Below the pieces are notes generated by a model. It saw only the letters and a list, made by a program, of their open reading frames with translations, made no database searches and had not been told where the DNA came from. Shown in pieces: positions 4,594 through 12,130 of a stretch of DNA of 17,918 nt. Made by a program: the position numbers and the translations under genes. The stretch covers positions 1 to 17,918 of the forward strand of contig CAJZGT010000010.1 in the NCBI GenBank assembly GCA_916048145.1. The letters are read 5' to 3'. Positions within the stretch are counted from its first letter, which is position 1. Every line of letters starts with the position of its first letter. The stretch is from an uncultured Streptococcus sp. GTDB taxonomy: Bacteria; Bacillota; Bacilli; Lactobacillales; Streptococcaceae.

Positions 4594-7500
4594 ATGAATG
4601 GTTTGGTTTTAGGATTGGATATTGGTATCGCTTCAGTAGGTGCAGGTATTCTAAACAAAGATACTGGTGAGATTATCCATACGAATTCTCGTATTTTCCC
4701 AGCTGCAACTGCTGATAATAATGTTGAAAGAAGAAACAGTAGACAGGCTAGACGATTAAATCGACGGAAAAAACACCGTGTTGTTCGCTTTCAGGATCTA
4801 TTTGATGACTATGGTTTGTTAACTGATTTTTCTAAGGTATCCATTAATCTTAATCCATATCAGCTTCGAGTACATGGATTGAATCAGCAACTAACGAATG
4901 AGGAGCTGTTCATAGCTTTAAAGAATATAGTTAAGAGACGTGGTATCAGCTATTTAGATGATGCTTCTGAGGATGGGGGTACAGTATCGTCTGATTATGG
5001 TAAGGCAGTTGAAGAAAATAGAAAATTACTTGCTGAACAAACACCTGGTCAAATCCAACTAGAACGTTTCGAAAAATATGGTCAGGTAAGAGGAGATTTC
5101 ACTGTTGTGGAAAATGGTGAGAAACGTCGATTGATCAATGTTTTTTCAACATCTGCTTATAGAAAAGAAGCTGAAAAAATTCTTAGAAAACAGCAAGAAT
5201 TTAATAACCAGATCACGGATGATTTTATAGAGGATTATCTAAAAATTCTTACAGAGAAAAGAAAATATTATCATGGGCCAGGTAATGAAAAATCTCGTAC
5301 GGATTATGGAATATATACAACTAGGAAAGATTCTGAAGGTAAATATATAACATTACCCAATATGTATGACATTTTTATCGGTAAATGTACATTTTATCCG
5401 AAGGAATACAGAGCTTCAAAAGCTTCCTATACTGCTCAAGAGTTTAATTTTCTGAATGATTTAAATAATTTAACAGTTCCTACAGAGACCAAGAAACTGA
5501 GTGAGGAACAAAAGAAAACAATCGTTGAATATGCTAAGTCGGCGAAAACATTAGGGGCTTCAACCTTATTGAAATACATTGCTAAAATGATTGACGCTTC
5601 AGTAGATCAGATACGTGGTTATCGAGTTGATGTAAACAATAAACCTGAAATGCATACTTTTGAAGTCTATCGAAAAATGCAATCGCTAGAAACAATTCTA
5701 GTTGGAGAATTGTCTAGAAAAGTTCTAGATGAGCTTGCTCATATTTTAACTCTAAATACTGAACGAGAAGGTATAGAAGAAGCGATTAATACGAAGTTAA
5801 TGGATGTATTTAGTCAAGACCAAGTGCTTGAATTGGTTCAATTTAGAAAAAATAATAGTAGTCTATTTAGTAAGGGATGGCATAATTTTTCTCTTAAACT
5901 CATGATGGAATTGATACCAGAACTCTATGAAACTTCAGAGGAGCAAATGACAATTCTCACACGATTGGGGAAACAAAAATCTAAAGAAACATCAAAAAGA
6001 ACTAAGTATATTGATGAAAAAGAAGTAACAGAAGAAATCTATAATCCTGTGGTAGCAAAATCTGTCAGACAGGCCATAAAGATAATTAATGAAGCCACTA
6101 AAAAATATGGTATCTTTGATAATATCGTTATCGAAATGGCGCGTGAAAATAACGAAGAAGATGCTAAGAAGGATTATATAAAACGTCAAAAGGCAAACCA
6201 AGATGAGAAAAATGTTGCTATGGAAAAGGCTGCATTCCAATACAATGGGAAAAAAGAGTTACCAGATAGTATTTTTCATGGGCATAAGGAATTGGCTACT
6301 AAGATTCGTTTATGGCACCAGCAGGGAGAGAAGTGTCTCTATACTGGGAAGAATATTCCAATTTCAGATTTAATTCACAATCAGTACAAGTACGAAATTG
6401 ACCATATTTTACCTCTATCTTTATCGTTTGACGATAGTCTATCTAATAAAGTATTGGTTCTAGCTACAGCAAACCAAGAAAAAGGCCAACGTACTCCGTT
6501 TCAGGCTTTAGATAGTATGGATGATGCCTGGTCCTACCGTGAGTTTAAATCTTATGTAAAAGAGTCTAAATTATTAGGTAATAAAAAGAAAGAGTACCTT
6601 TTAACGGAAGAAGATATTAGTAAAATTGAAGTGAAGCAGAAATTCATCGAACGAAATTTGGTTGATACTCGATATTCCTCTCGCGTTGTTTTAAATGCTA
6701 TACAAGATTTTTATAAAACTCATAAATTCGATACAACTATTTCGGTGGTACGTGGACAATTTACCTCTCAGCTAAGAAGAAAGTGGAGACTTGAAAAGTC
6801 TCGTGAGACTTACCATCATCATGCTGTTGATGCCTTAATTATTGCCGCTTCGAGTCAATTAAGATTATGGAAAAAACAGAATAATCCTCTGATTTCTTAT
6901 AAAGAAGGACAGTTTCTTGATTCAGAGACTGGAGAAATTATTTCATTAAGTGATGATGAATACAAAGAGTTAGTGTTTAAAGCTCCCTATGACCATTTTG
7001 TTGATACATTAAGTAGCAAGAAGTTTGAGGATAGTATACTATTTTCTTATCAAGTAGATTCAAAATTCAATCGAAAAATTTCAGACGCTACTATTTACGC
7101 AACAAGAAAAGCAAAATTGGATAAAGATAAATCTGAAGAAACATATGTGTTAGGTAAGATTAAAGATATTTATAGCCAAGCGGGGTATGATACTTTTATT
7201 AAAATTTACAATAAAGATAAGAGTAAGTTCTTAATGTATCACAAAGATCCTCAGACGTTTGAAAAGGTAATTGAAGAGATTCTAAGAACTTATCCTTCAA
7301 AAGAATTTAACGAGAAGAATAAAGAAGTTCCTTGTAATCCATTTGAGAAATATAGACAAGAAAATGGACCAATCCGGAAATATAGCAGAAAAGGTAATGG
7401 TCCAGAAATTAAAAGTCTTAAATACTATGATAAAAATATTCCAGAATCATTTATTAACATAACTCCTTCTAATAGTAAAAATAAAGTAATCCTACGTCAA

Positions 7501-7977
7501 TTAAATCCTTGGAGAACAGATGTCTATTTTAATCATCAGACGGAGAAGTATGAGTTGCTTGGATTAAAATATGCAGATTTACAATTTGAAAAGAAGACCG
7601 GGACTTATTCTATAACTATTAATAAATATAATGAGATTAAAGAAAAAGAAGGAGTGGGCAAGGAGTCAGAATTCAAATTTACCTTATATAAAAATGACTT
7701 ACTTTTGATTAAGGACACCAAAAATAATGAAGAACAGATTTTTAGGTTTTTATCTAGAACAATGCCTAATCAAAATCACTATGTCGAATTAAAGCCTTAC
7801 GATAAAGGTAATTTTGAAGGTAAAGAAAAAATCAAAGTGTTTAAAATGACCTCTAATGGTCGTTGTATAAAAGGATTAGGAAAGAAATATCTCTCTATCT
7901 ACAAAGTTAAAACTGATATTTTAGGTAATAAACATTTTATCAAAAAAGAGGGTGACGAACCAAAACTCAAATTTTAA
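4594..7977 (+). CDS. cas9: CRISPR-associated endonuclease Cas9, compact type II-A (St1Cas9-like)
   Basis: RNA-guided DNA endonuclease of 1127 aa. It is close to S. thermophilus CRISPR1 Cas9 (1121 aa) along its whole length as I remember that protein, and far shorter than the roughly 1370-aa SpCas9 type. RuvC-I has LGLDIGIASVG with D9. An arginine-rich bridge helix follows (about residues 46-75, RRNSRQARRLNRRKKHR). RuvC-II has IVIEMARE with E514. The HNH domain has YEIDHILPLS with D603, H604 and N627. RuvC-III has YHHHAVDALI with H743 and D746. The C-terminal part carries the PAM-interacting region. All catalytic residues are intact. I chose the ATG at 4594 (AGGAG at 4582-4586); an upstream TTG at 4576 would place that SD inside the gene. 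The St1 relative uses an NNAGAAW-type PAM; whether this one does is inference. Confidence 0.98.
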   Translation: MNGLVLGLDIGIASVGAGILNKDTGEIIHTNSRIFPAATADNNVERRNSRQARRLNRRKKHRVVRFQDLFDDYGLLTDFSKVSINLNPYQLRVHGLNQQLTNEELFIALKNIVKRRGISYLDDASEDGGTVSSDYGKAVEENRKLLAEQTPGQIQLERFEKYGQVRGDFTVVENGEKRRLINVFSTSAYRKEAEKILRKQQEFNNQITDDFIEDYLKILTEKRKYYHGPGNEKSRTDYGIYTTRKDSEGKYITLPNMYDIFIGKCTFYPKEYRASKASYTAQEFNFLNDLNNLTVPTETKKLSEEQKKTIVEYAKSAKTLGASTLLKYIAKMIDASVDQIRGYRVDVNNKPEMHTFEVYRKMQSLETILVGELSRKVLDELAHILTLNTEREGIEEAINTKLMDVFSQDQVLELVQFRKNNSSLFSKGWHNFSLKLMMELIPELYETSEEQMTILTRLGKQKSKETSKRTKYIDEKEVTEEIYNPVVAKSVRQAIKIINEATKKYGIFDNIVIEMARENNEEDAKKDYIKRQKANQDEKNVAMEKAAFQYNGKKELPDSIFHGHKELATKIRLWHQQGEKCLYTGKNIPISDLIHNQYKYEIDHILPLSLSFDDSLSNKVLVLATANQEKGQRTPFQALDSMDDAWSYREFKSYVKESKLLGNKKKEYLLTEEDISKIEVKQKFIERNLVDTRYSSRVVLNAIQDFYKTHKFDTTISVVRGQFTSQLRRKWRLEKSRETYHHHAVDALIIAASSQLRLWKKQNNPLISYKEGQFLDSETGEIISLSDDEYKELVFKAPYDHFVDTLSSKKFEDSILFSYQVDSKFNRKISDATIYATRKAKLDKDKSEETYVLGKIKDIYSQAGYDTFIKIYNKDKSKFLMYHKDPQTFEKVIEEILRTYPSKEFNEKNKEVPCNPFEKYRQENGPIRKYSRKGNGPEIKSLKYYDKNIPESFINITPSNSKNKVILRQLNPWRTDVYFNHQTEKYELLGLKYADLQFEKKTGTYSITINKYNEIKEKEGVGKESEFKFTLYKNDLLLIKDTKNNEEQIFRFLSRTMPNQNHYVELKPYDKGNFEGKEKIKVFKMTSNGRCIKGLGKKYLSIYKVKTDILGNKHFIKKEGDEPKLKF

Positions 7978-7996
7978 AAAATATTTTAAAAAAGAG

Positions 7997-8025
7997 TTGC
8001 AAAGGCTTTTACAATGTATTATAAT
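7997..8025 (+). promoter_or_regulatory. tracrRNA promoter
   Basis: -35 TTGCAA (7997-8002), exactly 17 bases, -10 TATAAT (8020-8025). It starts 20 bases after the cas9 stop and would give a transcript start near 8032. Confidence 0.8.
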
Positions 8026-8031
8026 AGTGAT

Positions 8032-8133
8032 TGTAAGGGACGCCTTGCACAGTTACTTAAATCTTGCAGAAGCTACAAAGATAAGGCTTCATGCCGAATT
8101 CAACACCCTGTCATTTATGGCTGGGTGTTTTCG
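8032..8133 (+). ncRNA. tracrRNA
   Basis: The trans-activating RNA pairs with the CRISPR transcript, directs RNase III cutting and anchors the guide in Cas9. The anti-repeat lies at about 8044-8084. It contains 17 bases in a row complementary to the repeat (CAGTTACTTAAATCTTG, 8050-8066), a bulge, then GCTACAAAGAT pairing with the 5' end of the repeat. Next come the nexus hairpin (AAGGCTTCATGCC) and the terminator hairpin ACACCC...GGGTGT with TTTT. It closely resembles the S. thermophilus CRISPR1 tracrRNA in sequence and in its place between cas9 and cas1. The 5' and 3' ends are estimates from the promoter and T-run. Confidence 0.92.
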
Positions 8134-8155
8134 TTTCGTGAAGGAGGAAAATACG

Positions 8156-9064
8156 ATGACTTGGAGAATTGTGCATGTCTGTCAGAGTGAAAAAATGCAA
8201 TTGAAGTTGGATAACCTTTTAATAAAGAAAATGGGTCAAGACTATGTTATCCCACTGAGTGATATTTCGATAATTGTAGCAGAAGGAGGGGAGACTGTTG
8301 TAACTTTAAGATTATTAAGTGCTTTAAGTAAGTATAATATTGCCTTGATTGTCTGTGATAATGAGCATTTGCCTACAGGAATTTACCATTCTCAAAATGG
8401 CCATTTTAGAGCCTATAAAAAATTACAGGAGCAATTATTGTGGACGCAGGAGCAAAAAGATAAATTATGGCAAATAGTAACCTATTTTAAAATAAACAAT
8501 CAGCAAGATGTTCTTGCAATGTTTGAGAAAAATATTGATTGTATCCAATTATTAGCAGATTATAAAGATCATATTGAGTTTGGAGATAAAACCAATCGTG
8601 AAGGCCATGCTGCAAAAGTTTATTTCAATGAATTATTTGGAAAGAAATTCGTACGTCTTACACAACAGGAAACGGATGTTATCAATGCTGGACTAAATTA
8701 TGGTTATGCAATCATGAGAGCGCAGATGGCACGTATTATTTCTGGGTATGGGTTAAATCCCTTAATAGGAATTTTTCATAAGAATGAATATAATCAATTT
8801 AACTTGGTTGATGATCTAATGGAACCTTTTCGGCAGATTATCGATGTTTGGGTCTATCAAAATTTACGAGATAAAGAGTATTTAAAATATGAATTTCGTC
8901 TTGCGTTGACGGATACACTAAATGCGAAGATTCGTTACGGTAAAGAAACGTGTTCTGTAACAGTAGCAATGGATAAGTATGTCAAAGGTTTTCTAAAATG
9001 TATCTCTGATAAGGACACTAGCAAATTTTACTGTCCGGTGGTTTCGAGTGTAGAATGGAGTTAA
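8156..9064 (+). CDS. cas1: CRISPR integrase Cas1 (type II-A)
   Basis: Metal-dependent integrase that, with Cas2, inserts new spacers at the leader end. It has 302 aa, the normal type II-A length. The catalytic residues are E149 (in NREGHAAKVYFNELFG), H208 (in LIGIFHKNEYNQFNLVDD) and E223 (in LMEPFR). It begins MTWRIVHVCQSEK, typical of II-A Cas1. The ATG at 8156 is preceded by AAGGAGG (8141-8147). An in-frame upstream extension would run through the tracrRNA and is not real. cas2 starts 4 bases after the stop, so the genes are coupled. The ribosome binding site lies just beyond the tracrRNA terminator, so expression needs read-through past tracrRNA. Confidence 0.97.
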   Translation: MTWRIVHVCQSEKMQLKLDNLLIKKMGQDYVIPLSDISIIVAEGGETVVTLRLLSALSKYNIALIVCDNEHLPTGIYHSQNGHFRAYKKLQEQLLWTQEQKDKLWQIVTYFKINNQQDVLAMFEKNIDCIQLLADYKDHIEFGDKTNREGHAAKVYFNELFGKKFVRLTQQETDVINAGLNYGYAIMRAQMARIISGYGLNPLIGIFHKNEYNQFNLVDDLMEPFRQIIDVWVYQNLRDKEYLKYEFRLALTDTLNAKIRYGKETCSVTVAMDKYVKGFLKCISDKDTSKFYCPVVSSVEWS

Positions 9065-9068
9065 GGAA

Positions 9069-9392
9069 ATGAGGTATGAGGCATTGAGATTATTGTGTTT
9101 TTTTGATCTACCAATGGAAACAAATCAAGAAAAAAGAGTCTATCGTAATTTTCGGAAAGATTTAATTGCCAATGGTTTTGAAATGTTACAGTTTTCTGTT
9201 TATTATAGAACCTGTCCTAATCGAAGTTTTGCTAGTAAATTCTATAAAAAATTAAGTCAGAGTAATTTACCAAGCGGGAATGTCCGTTTGCTAGCTGTGA
9301 CTGAAAAACAATTTTCTGAAATGGTTTTAATCATTGGTGGAAAAACAAAGCAAGAAGAAGTAGTCAGCGATAATAAGTTGGTAGTTATATGA
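9069..9392 (+). CDS. cas2: CRISPR-associated protein Cas2
   Basis: Small ferredoxin-fold protein (107 aa) that dimerises and holds two Cas1 dimers in the spacer-integration complex. It begins MRYEALRLLCFFDLP, with the conserved Asp of the first beta strand at D13. Next comes the typical helix YRNFRKDLIANGFEMLQFSVY and the RLLAVTEKQF strand. Length is normal for type II-A. It lies 4 bases after cas1 (AAGGAA upstream) and overlaps csn2 by 4 bases (ATGA), showing a tightly coupled cas1-cas2-csn2 unit. Confidence 0.96.
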   Translation: MRYEALRLLCFFDLPMETNQEKRVYRNFRKDLIANGFEMLQFSVYYRTCPNRSFASKFYKKLSQSNLPSGNVRLLAVTEKQFSEMVLIIGGKTKQEEVVSDNKLVVI

Positions 9393-10432
9393 AAATGAAC
9401 ATTAGTCATCCGTATAAGGATAATATTTCATTAAGTTTTGATCAATTTACTCAAATTGTAGGTCAAGATCAGCAATTAAAATACTATATTTGGCAGATAC
9501 TATTGTGGTATTTTGGAGGAAAAAAATATAGTGAGGAAGATTTAGTTCTATTTGAACAAAATGAGCCTAAAATACTAATAGACGATACAATGGTTTCCCG
9601 GTCAGAATTTAGTGTAATTCAAGTGTCCAATATCAATGATTTAATTGAACAAATGGAATATAAAAAAGGAACAGTAGCCTATGATTATATAAAGAAAAAG
9701 ATTAATTCTATAGAGATAATGGAGCAAATTGAAAAGATCAATGACAATCTAGATAGGATTTCACTTTTATTGAATCAGAAGTTGAATCTTCAAATAGATG
9801 ATATTATCTATCATACTGAAGCAAAATATTTTAATACGAATCAATTAATTCAAAAAAATTTTTTACCATACTTTGGAACAAATGATAAAAATATATCCTT
9901 TGAATTTGTAGACAATAAGACAAAGTTTTTATTATTTCTTTCCATGTTAGAAGTCATGGCGACGAACAGTTCTGAAAAGTTTTTACTTGTATTACGAAAT
10001 TTGGATGATTTTTTATCCTATAATGATTTTGTTGAATGTTGCGAGAAAATGGAGTTTCTTACTAATCATAGTAACTCATTATATATTGTGTTGTTTCCTT
10101 CAAATGAAGGTTATCTTCATGTCACGAAAGAAGTTTTAGAGGAAATCAATATTGTTTCTGATTATGTTGATCATTTTTATTCTCTAGAATTTATGTATGA
10201 TCGCTTTACCAATCAGTATCCAATAAATCAAATACCTGATGAACAAGAATTTTTAACTTCTTTAAGAAAAATTGGATCCTATTTATTTAGCTCGGACATT
10301 CTCCACATGAGTTTATCTGTAGAAGATCAAGTAGCATTAAAAATTTTGAATAATTTGTATCAGTACAAAATGAAAACAAAATTCTGTATTGAATCAATTA
10401 ATCCAATGTTATTGAAATATTTGGAAGAATAG
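9389..10432 (+). CDS. csn2: Csn2, large form (type II-A adaptation protein)
   Basis: Adaptation protein unique to type II-A, which forms a ring-shaped tetramer around free double-stranded DNA ends and is needed for spacer acquisition. At 347 aa it belongs to the large Csn2 group known from the S. thermophilus CRISPR1 locus (Stu0660), not the roughly 220-aa form of S. pyogenes. It begins MKMNISHPYKDNISLSFDQ. A nucleotide-fold domain is suggested by FLLVLRNLDDFLSYNDF (about residues 198-214), but no intact Walker A motif is visible, as expected for Csn2. It overlaps cas2 by 4 bases; an ATG two codons later is an alternative start. The array promoter begins 3 bases after its stop codon. Its assignment rests on position and length more than on motifs. 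Confidence 0.9.
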   Translation: MKMNISHPYKDNISLSFDQFTQIVGQDQQLKYYIWQILLWYFGGKKYSEEDLVLFEQNEPKILIDDTMVSRSEFSVIQVSNINDLIEQMEYKKGTVAYDYIKKKINSIEIMEQIEKINDNLDRISLLLNQKLNLQIDDIIYHTEAKYFNTNQLIQKNFLPYFGTNDKNISFEFVDNKTKFLLFLSMLEVMATNSSEKFLLVLRNLDDFLSYNDFVECCEKMEFLTNHSNSLYIVLFPSNEGYLHVTKEVLEEINIVSDYVDHFYSLEFMYDRFTNQYPINQIPDEQEFLTSLRKIGSYLFSSDILHMSLSVEDQVALKILNNLYQYKMKTKFCIESINPMLLKYLEE

Positions 10433-10434
10433 TA

Positions 10435-10463
10435 TTGACGAGTGAGATTTAAGGATTTATAAT
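10435..10463 (+). promoter_or_regulatory. CRISPR array promoter in the leader
   Basis: -35 TTGACG (10435-10440), exactly 17 bases, -10 TATAAT (10458-10463). It is the most consensus-like promoter in the window and begins right after the csn2 stop. The start would be near 10470, about 33 bases before the first repeat. Confidence 0.85.
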
Positions 10464-10495
10464 ATTTTTGAGGGAACAAAAATCAAAATTGACGA

Positions 10496-10502
10496 ATTTG
10501 AG
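10496..10502 (+). promoter_or_regulatory. Leader-anchoring sequence ATTTGAG
   Basis: The last seven leader bases, directly before the first repeat, are ATTTGAG. This is the conserved motif at type II-A leader ends that fixes the spacer insertion point in S. thermophilus and S. pyogenes. It marks the active end of the array. Confidence 0.85.
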
Positions 10503-12059
10503 GTTTTTGTACTCTCAAGATTTAAGTAACTGTACAACAAGGAGAGAATTTTGGAGAATTGTATTTAAGTTTTTGTACTCTCAAGATTTAAGTAACTGTA
10601 CAACCGCCCAGCCTGCTGAGACGGCGCCTGCGCTGTTTTTGTACTCTCAAGATTTAAGTAACTGTACAACTTTATACTTGTGAGCTTCGTCTATCGTCCG
10701 GTTTTTGTACTCTCAAGATTTAAGTAACTGTACAACACGCTGGGTATCGTGTAGATTATGACATAAGTTTTTGTACTCTCAAGATTTAAGTAACTGTACA
10801 ACTTCTTGCGGAGAATAAGTCAATTGCGTTGTGGTTTTTGTACTCTCAAGATTTAAGTAACTGTACAACTGATAAGAATATTTCATAGAACGTCTCCAGG
10901 TTTTTGTACTCTCAAGATTTAAGTAACTGTACAACTTTTTCGTTTGTCGTGTATCGGCATAGAAAGTTTTTGTACTCTCAAGATTTAAGTAACTGTACAA
11001 CAATACTATGGAACAAGAAACACGCTTACAGGTTTTTGTACTCTCAAGATTTAAGTAACTGTACAACGGATATAGCAGAATAGGCTTTAAATACGACGTT
11101 TTTGTACTCTCAAGATTTAAGTAACTGTACAACTACGGAGAGGAACAACCAGCGGAAGGGGTGGTTTTTGTACTCTCAAGATTTAAGTAACTGTACAACA
11201 AGATGAAAAAAGTAAGAAGAAGTCTGACAGTTTTTGTACTCTCAAGATTTAAGTAACTGTACAACAAGTCTGAAACGTTTGAGTTTGGGGACACAGTTTT
11301 TGTACTCTCAAGATTTAAGTAACTGTACAACTGAAACATTCGTTATTTAGAACTTCTTCAAGTTTTTGTACTCTCAAGATTTAAGTAACTGTACAACCAG
11401 ATGGCAGAAAGTCAAGCAAGCAAAGCTGTTTTTGTACTCTCAAGATTTAAGTAACTGTACAACCCAGGAGAGATTGTCTTGGTTCCGACAGGGGGGTTTT
11501 TGTACTCTCAAGATTTAAGTAACTGTACAACTTGTGAGTTCGGGGCTTATCTTGTCCGTATGTTTTTGTACTCTCAAGATTTAAGTAACTGTACAACTTC
11601 AACTATTTATGTAGTCAATTTGTCTAAGTTTTTGTACTCTCAAGATTTAAGTAACTGTACAACAGTATATGTTAAGTTACCCCCTGAATCATAGTTTTTG
11701 TACTCTCAAGATTTAAGTAACTGTACAACCTTACAGATAGCCAACACTACACCGCAAGAGTTTTTGTACTCTCAAGATTTAAGTAACTGTACAACGCCTG
11801 ACCCCTCAAGGTTTTCAATGATTTTGTTTTTGTACTCTCAAGATTTAAGTAACTGTACAACACGTGGCTACCTCCCAACAATCCAGATTAAGTTTTTGTA
11901 CTCTCAAGATTTAAGTAACTGTACAACTAGCACTAGACCAATCCATCAGAGCCTACAGTTTTTGTACTCTCAAGATTTAAGTAACTGTACAACAAACTTT
12001 GTCATCGGGGCAACCTTTGAGGGGTTTTTGTACTCTCAAGATTTAAGTAACTGTATATT
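10503..12059 (+). CRISPR. Type II-A CRISPR array, 24 repeats and 23 spacers
   Basis: Repeats are 36 bases (start GTTTTTGTACTCTC, end GTAACTGTACAAC), the repeat known from S. thermophilus CRISPR1. Their starts are 10503, 10569, 10635, 10701, 10767, 10834, 10900, 10966, 11032, 11098, 11164, 11230, 11296, 11362, 11428, 11496, 11562, 11628, 11694, 11760, 11826, 11892, 11958 and 12024. The first 23 look identical. The last (12024-12059) differs only in its final four bases (TATT in place of CAAC), marking the old, trailer end. Spacers are 30 bases except number 5 (31) and number 15 (32). All spacers are different. The newest are next to the leader at 10502. Peptide-like frames through the array come from the repeat and are not genes. 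Confidence 0.99.
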
Positions 12060-12090
12060 TAGATAATATTAGCAATTGTCTAACTTATAT

Positions 12091-12118
12091 AAAAAACCGC
12101 TCAGCCGAGCGGTTTTTA
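12091..12118. terminator. Bidirectional terminator between array and HAD gene
   Basis: AAAAACCGCTC (12092-12102), loop AGCC, GAGCGGTTTTT (12107-12117). The stem is flanked by A- and T-runs, so it can end both the CRISPR transcript (plus) and the HD-HAD operon (minus). Confidence 0.9.
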
Positions 12119-12130
12119 TCTATTTCTCTT

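Noticed and set aside
4440..4600. A tracrRNA-derived natural guide repressing the cas promoter, as in S. pyogenes
   Set aside because: The sequence before the anti-repeat (GGGACGCCTTG) has no visible match near the cas9 promoter.
7952..8155. In-frame 68-codon extension of cas1 upstream of 8156
   Set aside because: It overlaps the cas9 end and the tracrRNA; the ATG at 8156 has a perfect AAGGAGG and the family N-terminus.
10468..12066. Open frames across the array with repeated peptides FLYSQDLSNCTT (plus) and LYSYLNLESTKT (minus)
   Set aside because: They are translations of the CRISPR repeat with variable spacers, not proteins.
3190..12130. Duplicated tRNA-Arg 3' end as a second attachment site
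   Set aside because: I looked for another copy of the T-arm/acceptor sequence before cas9 and after the array and saw none.
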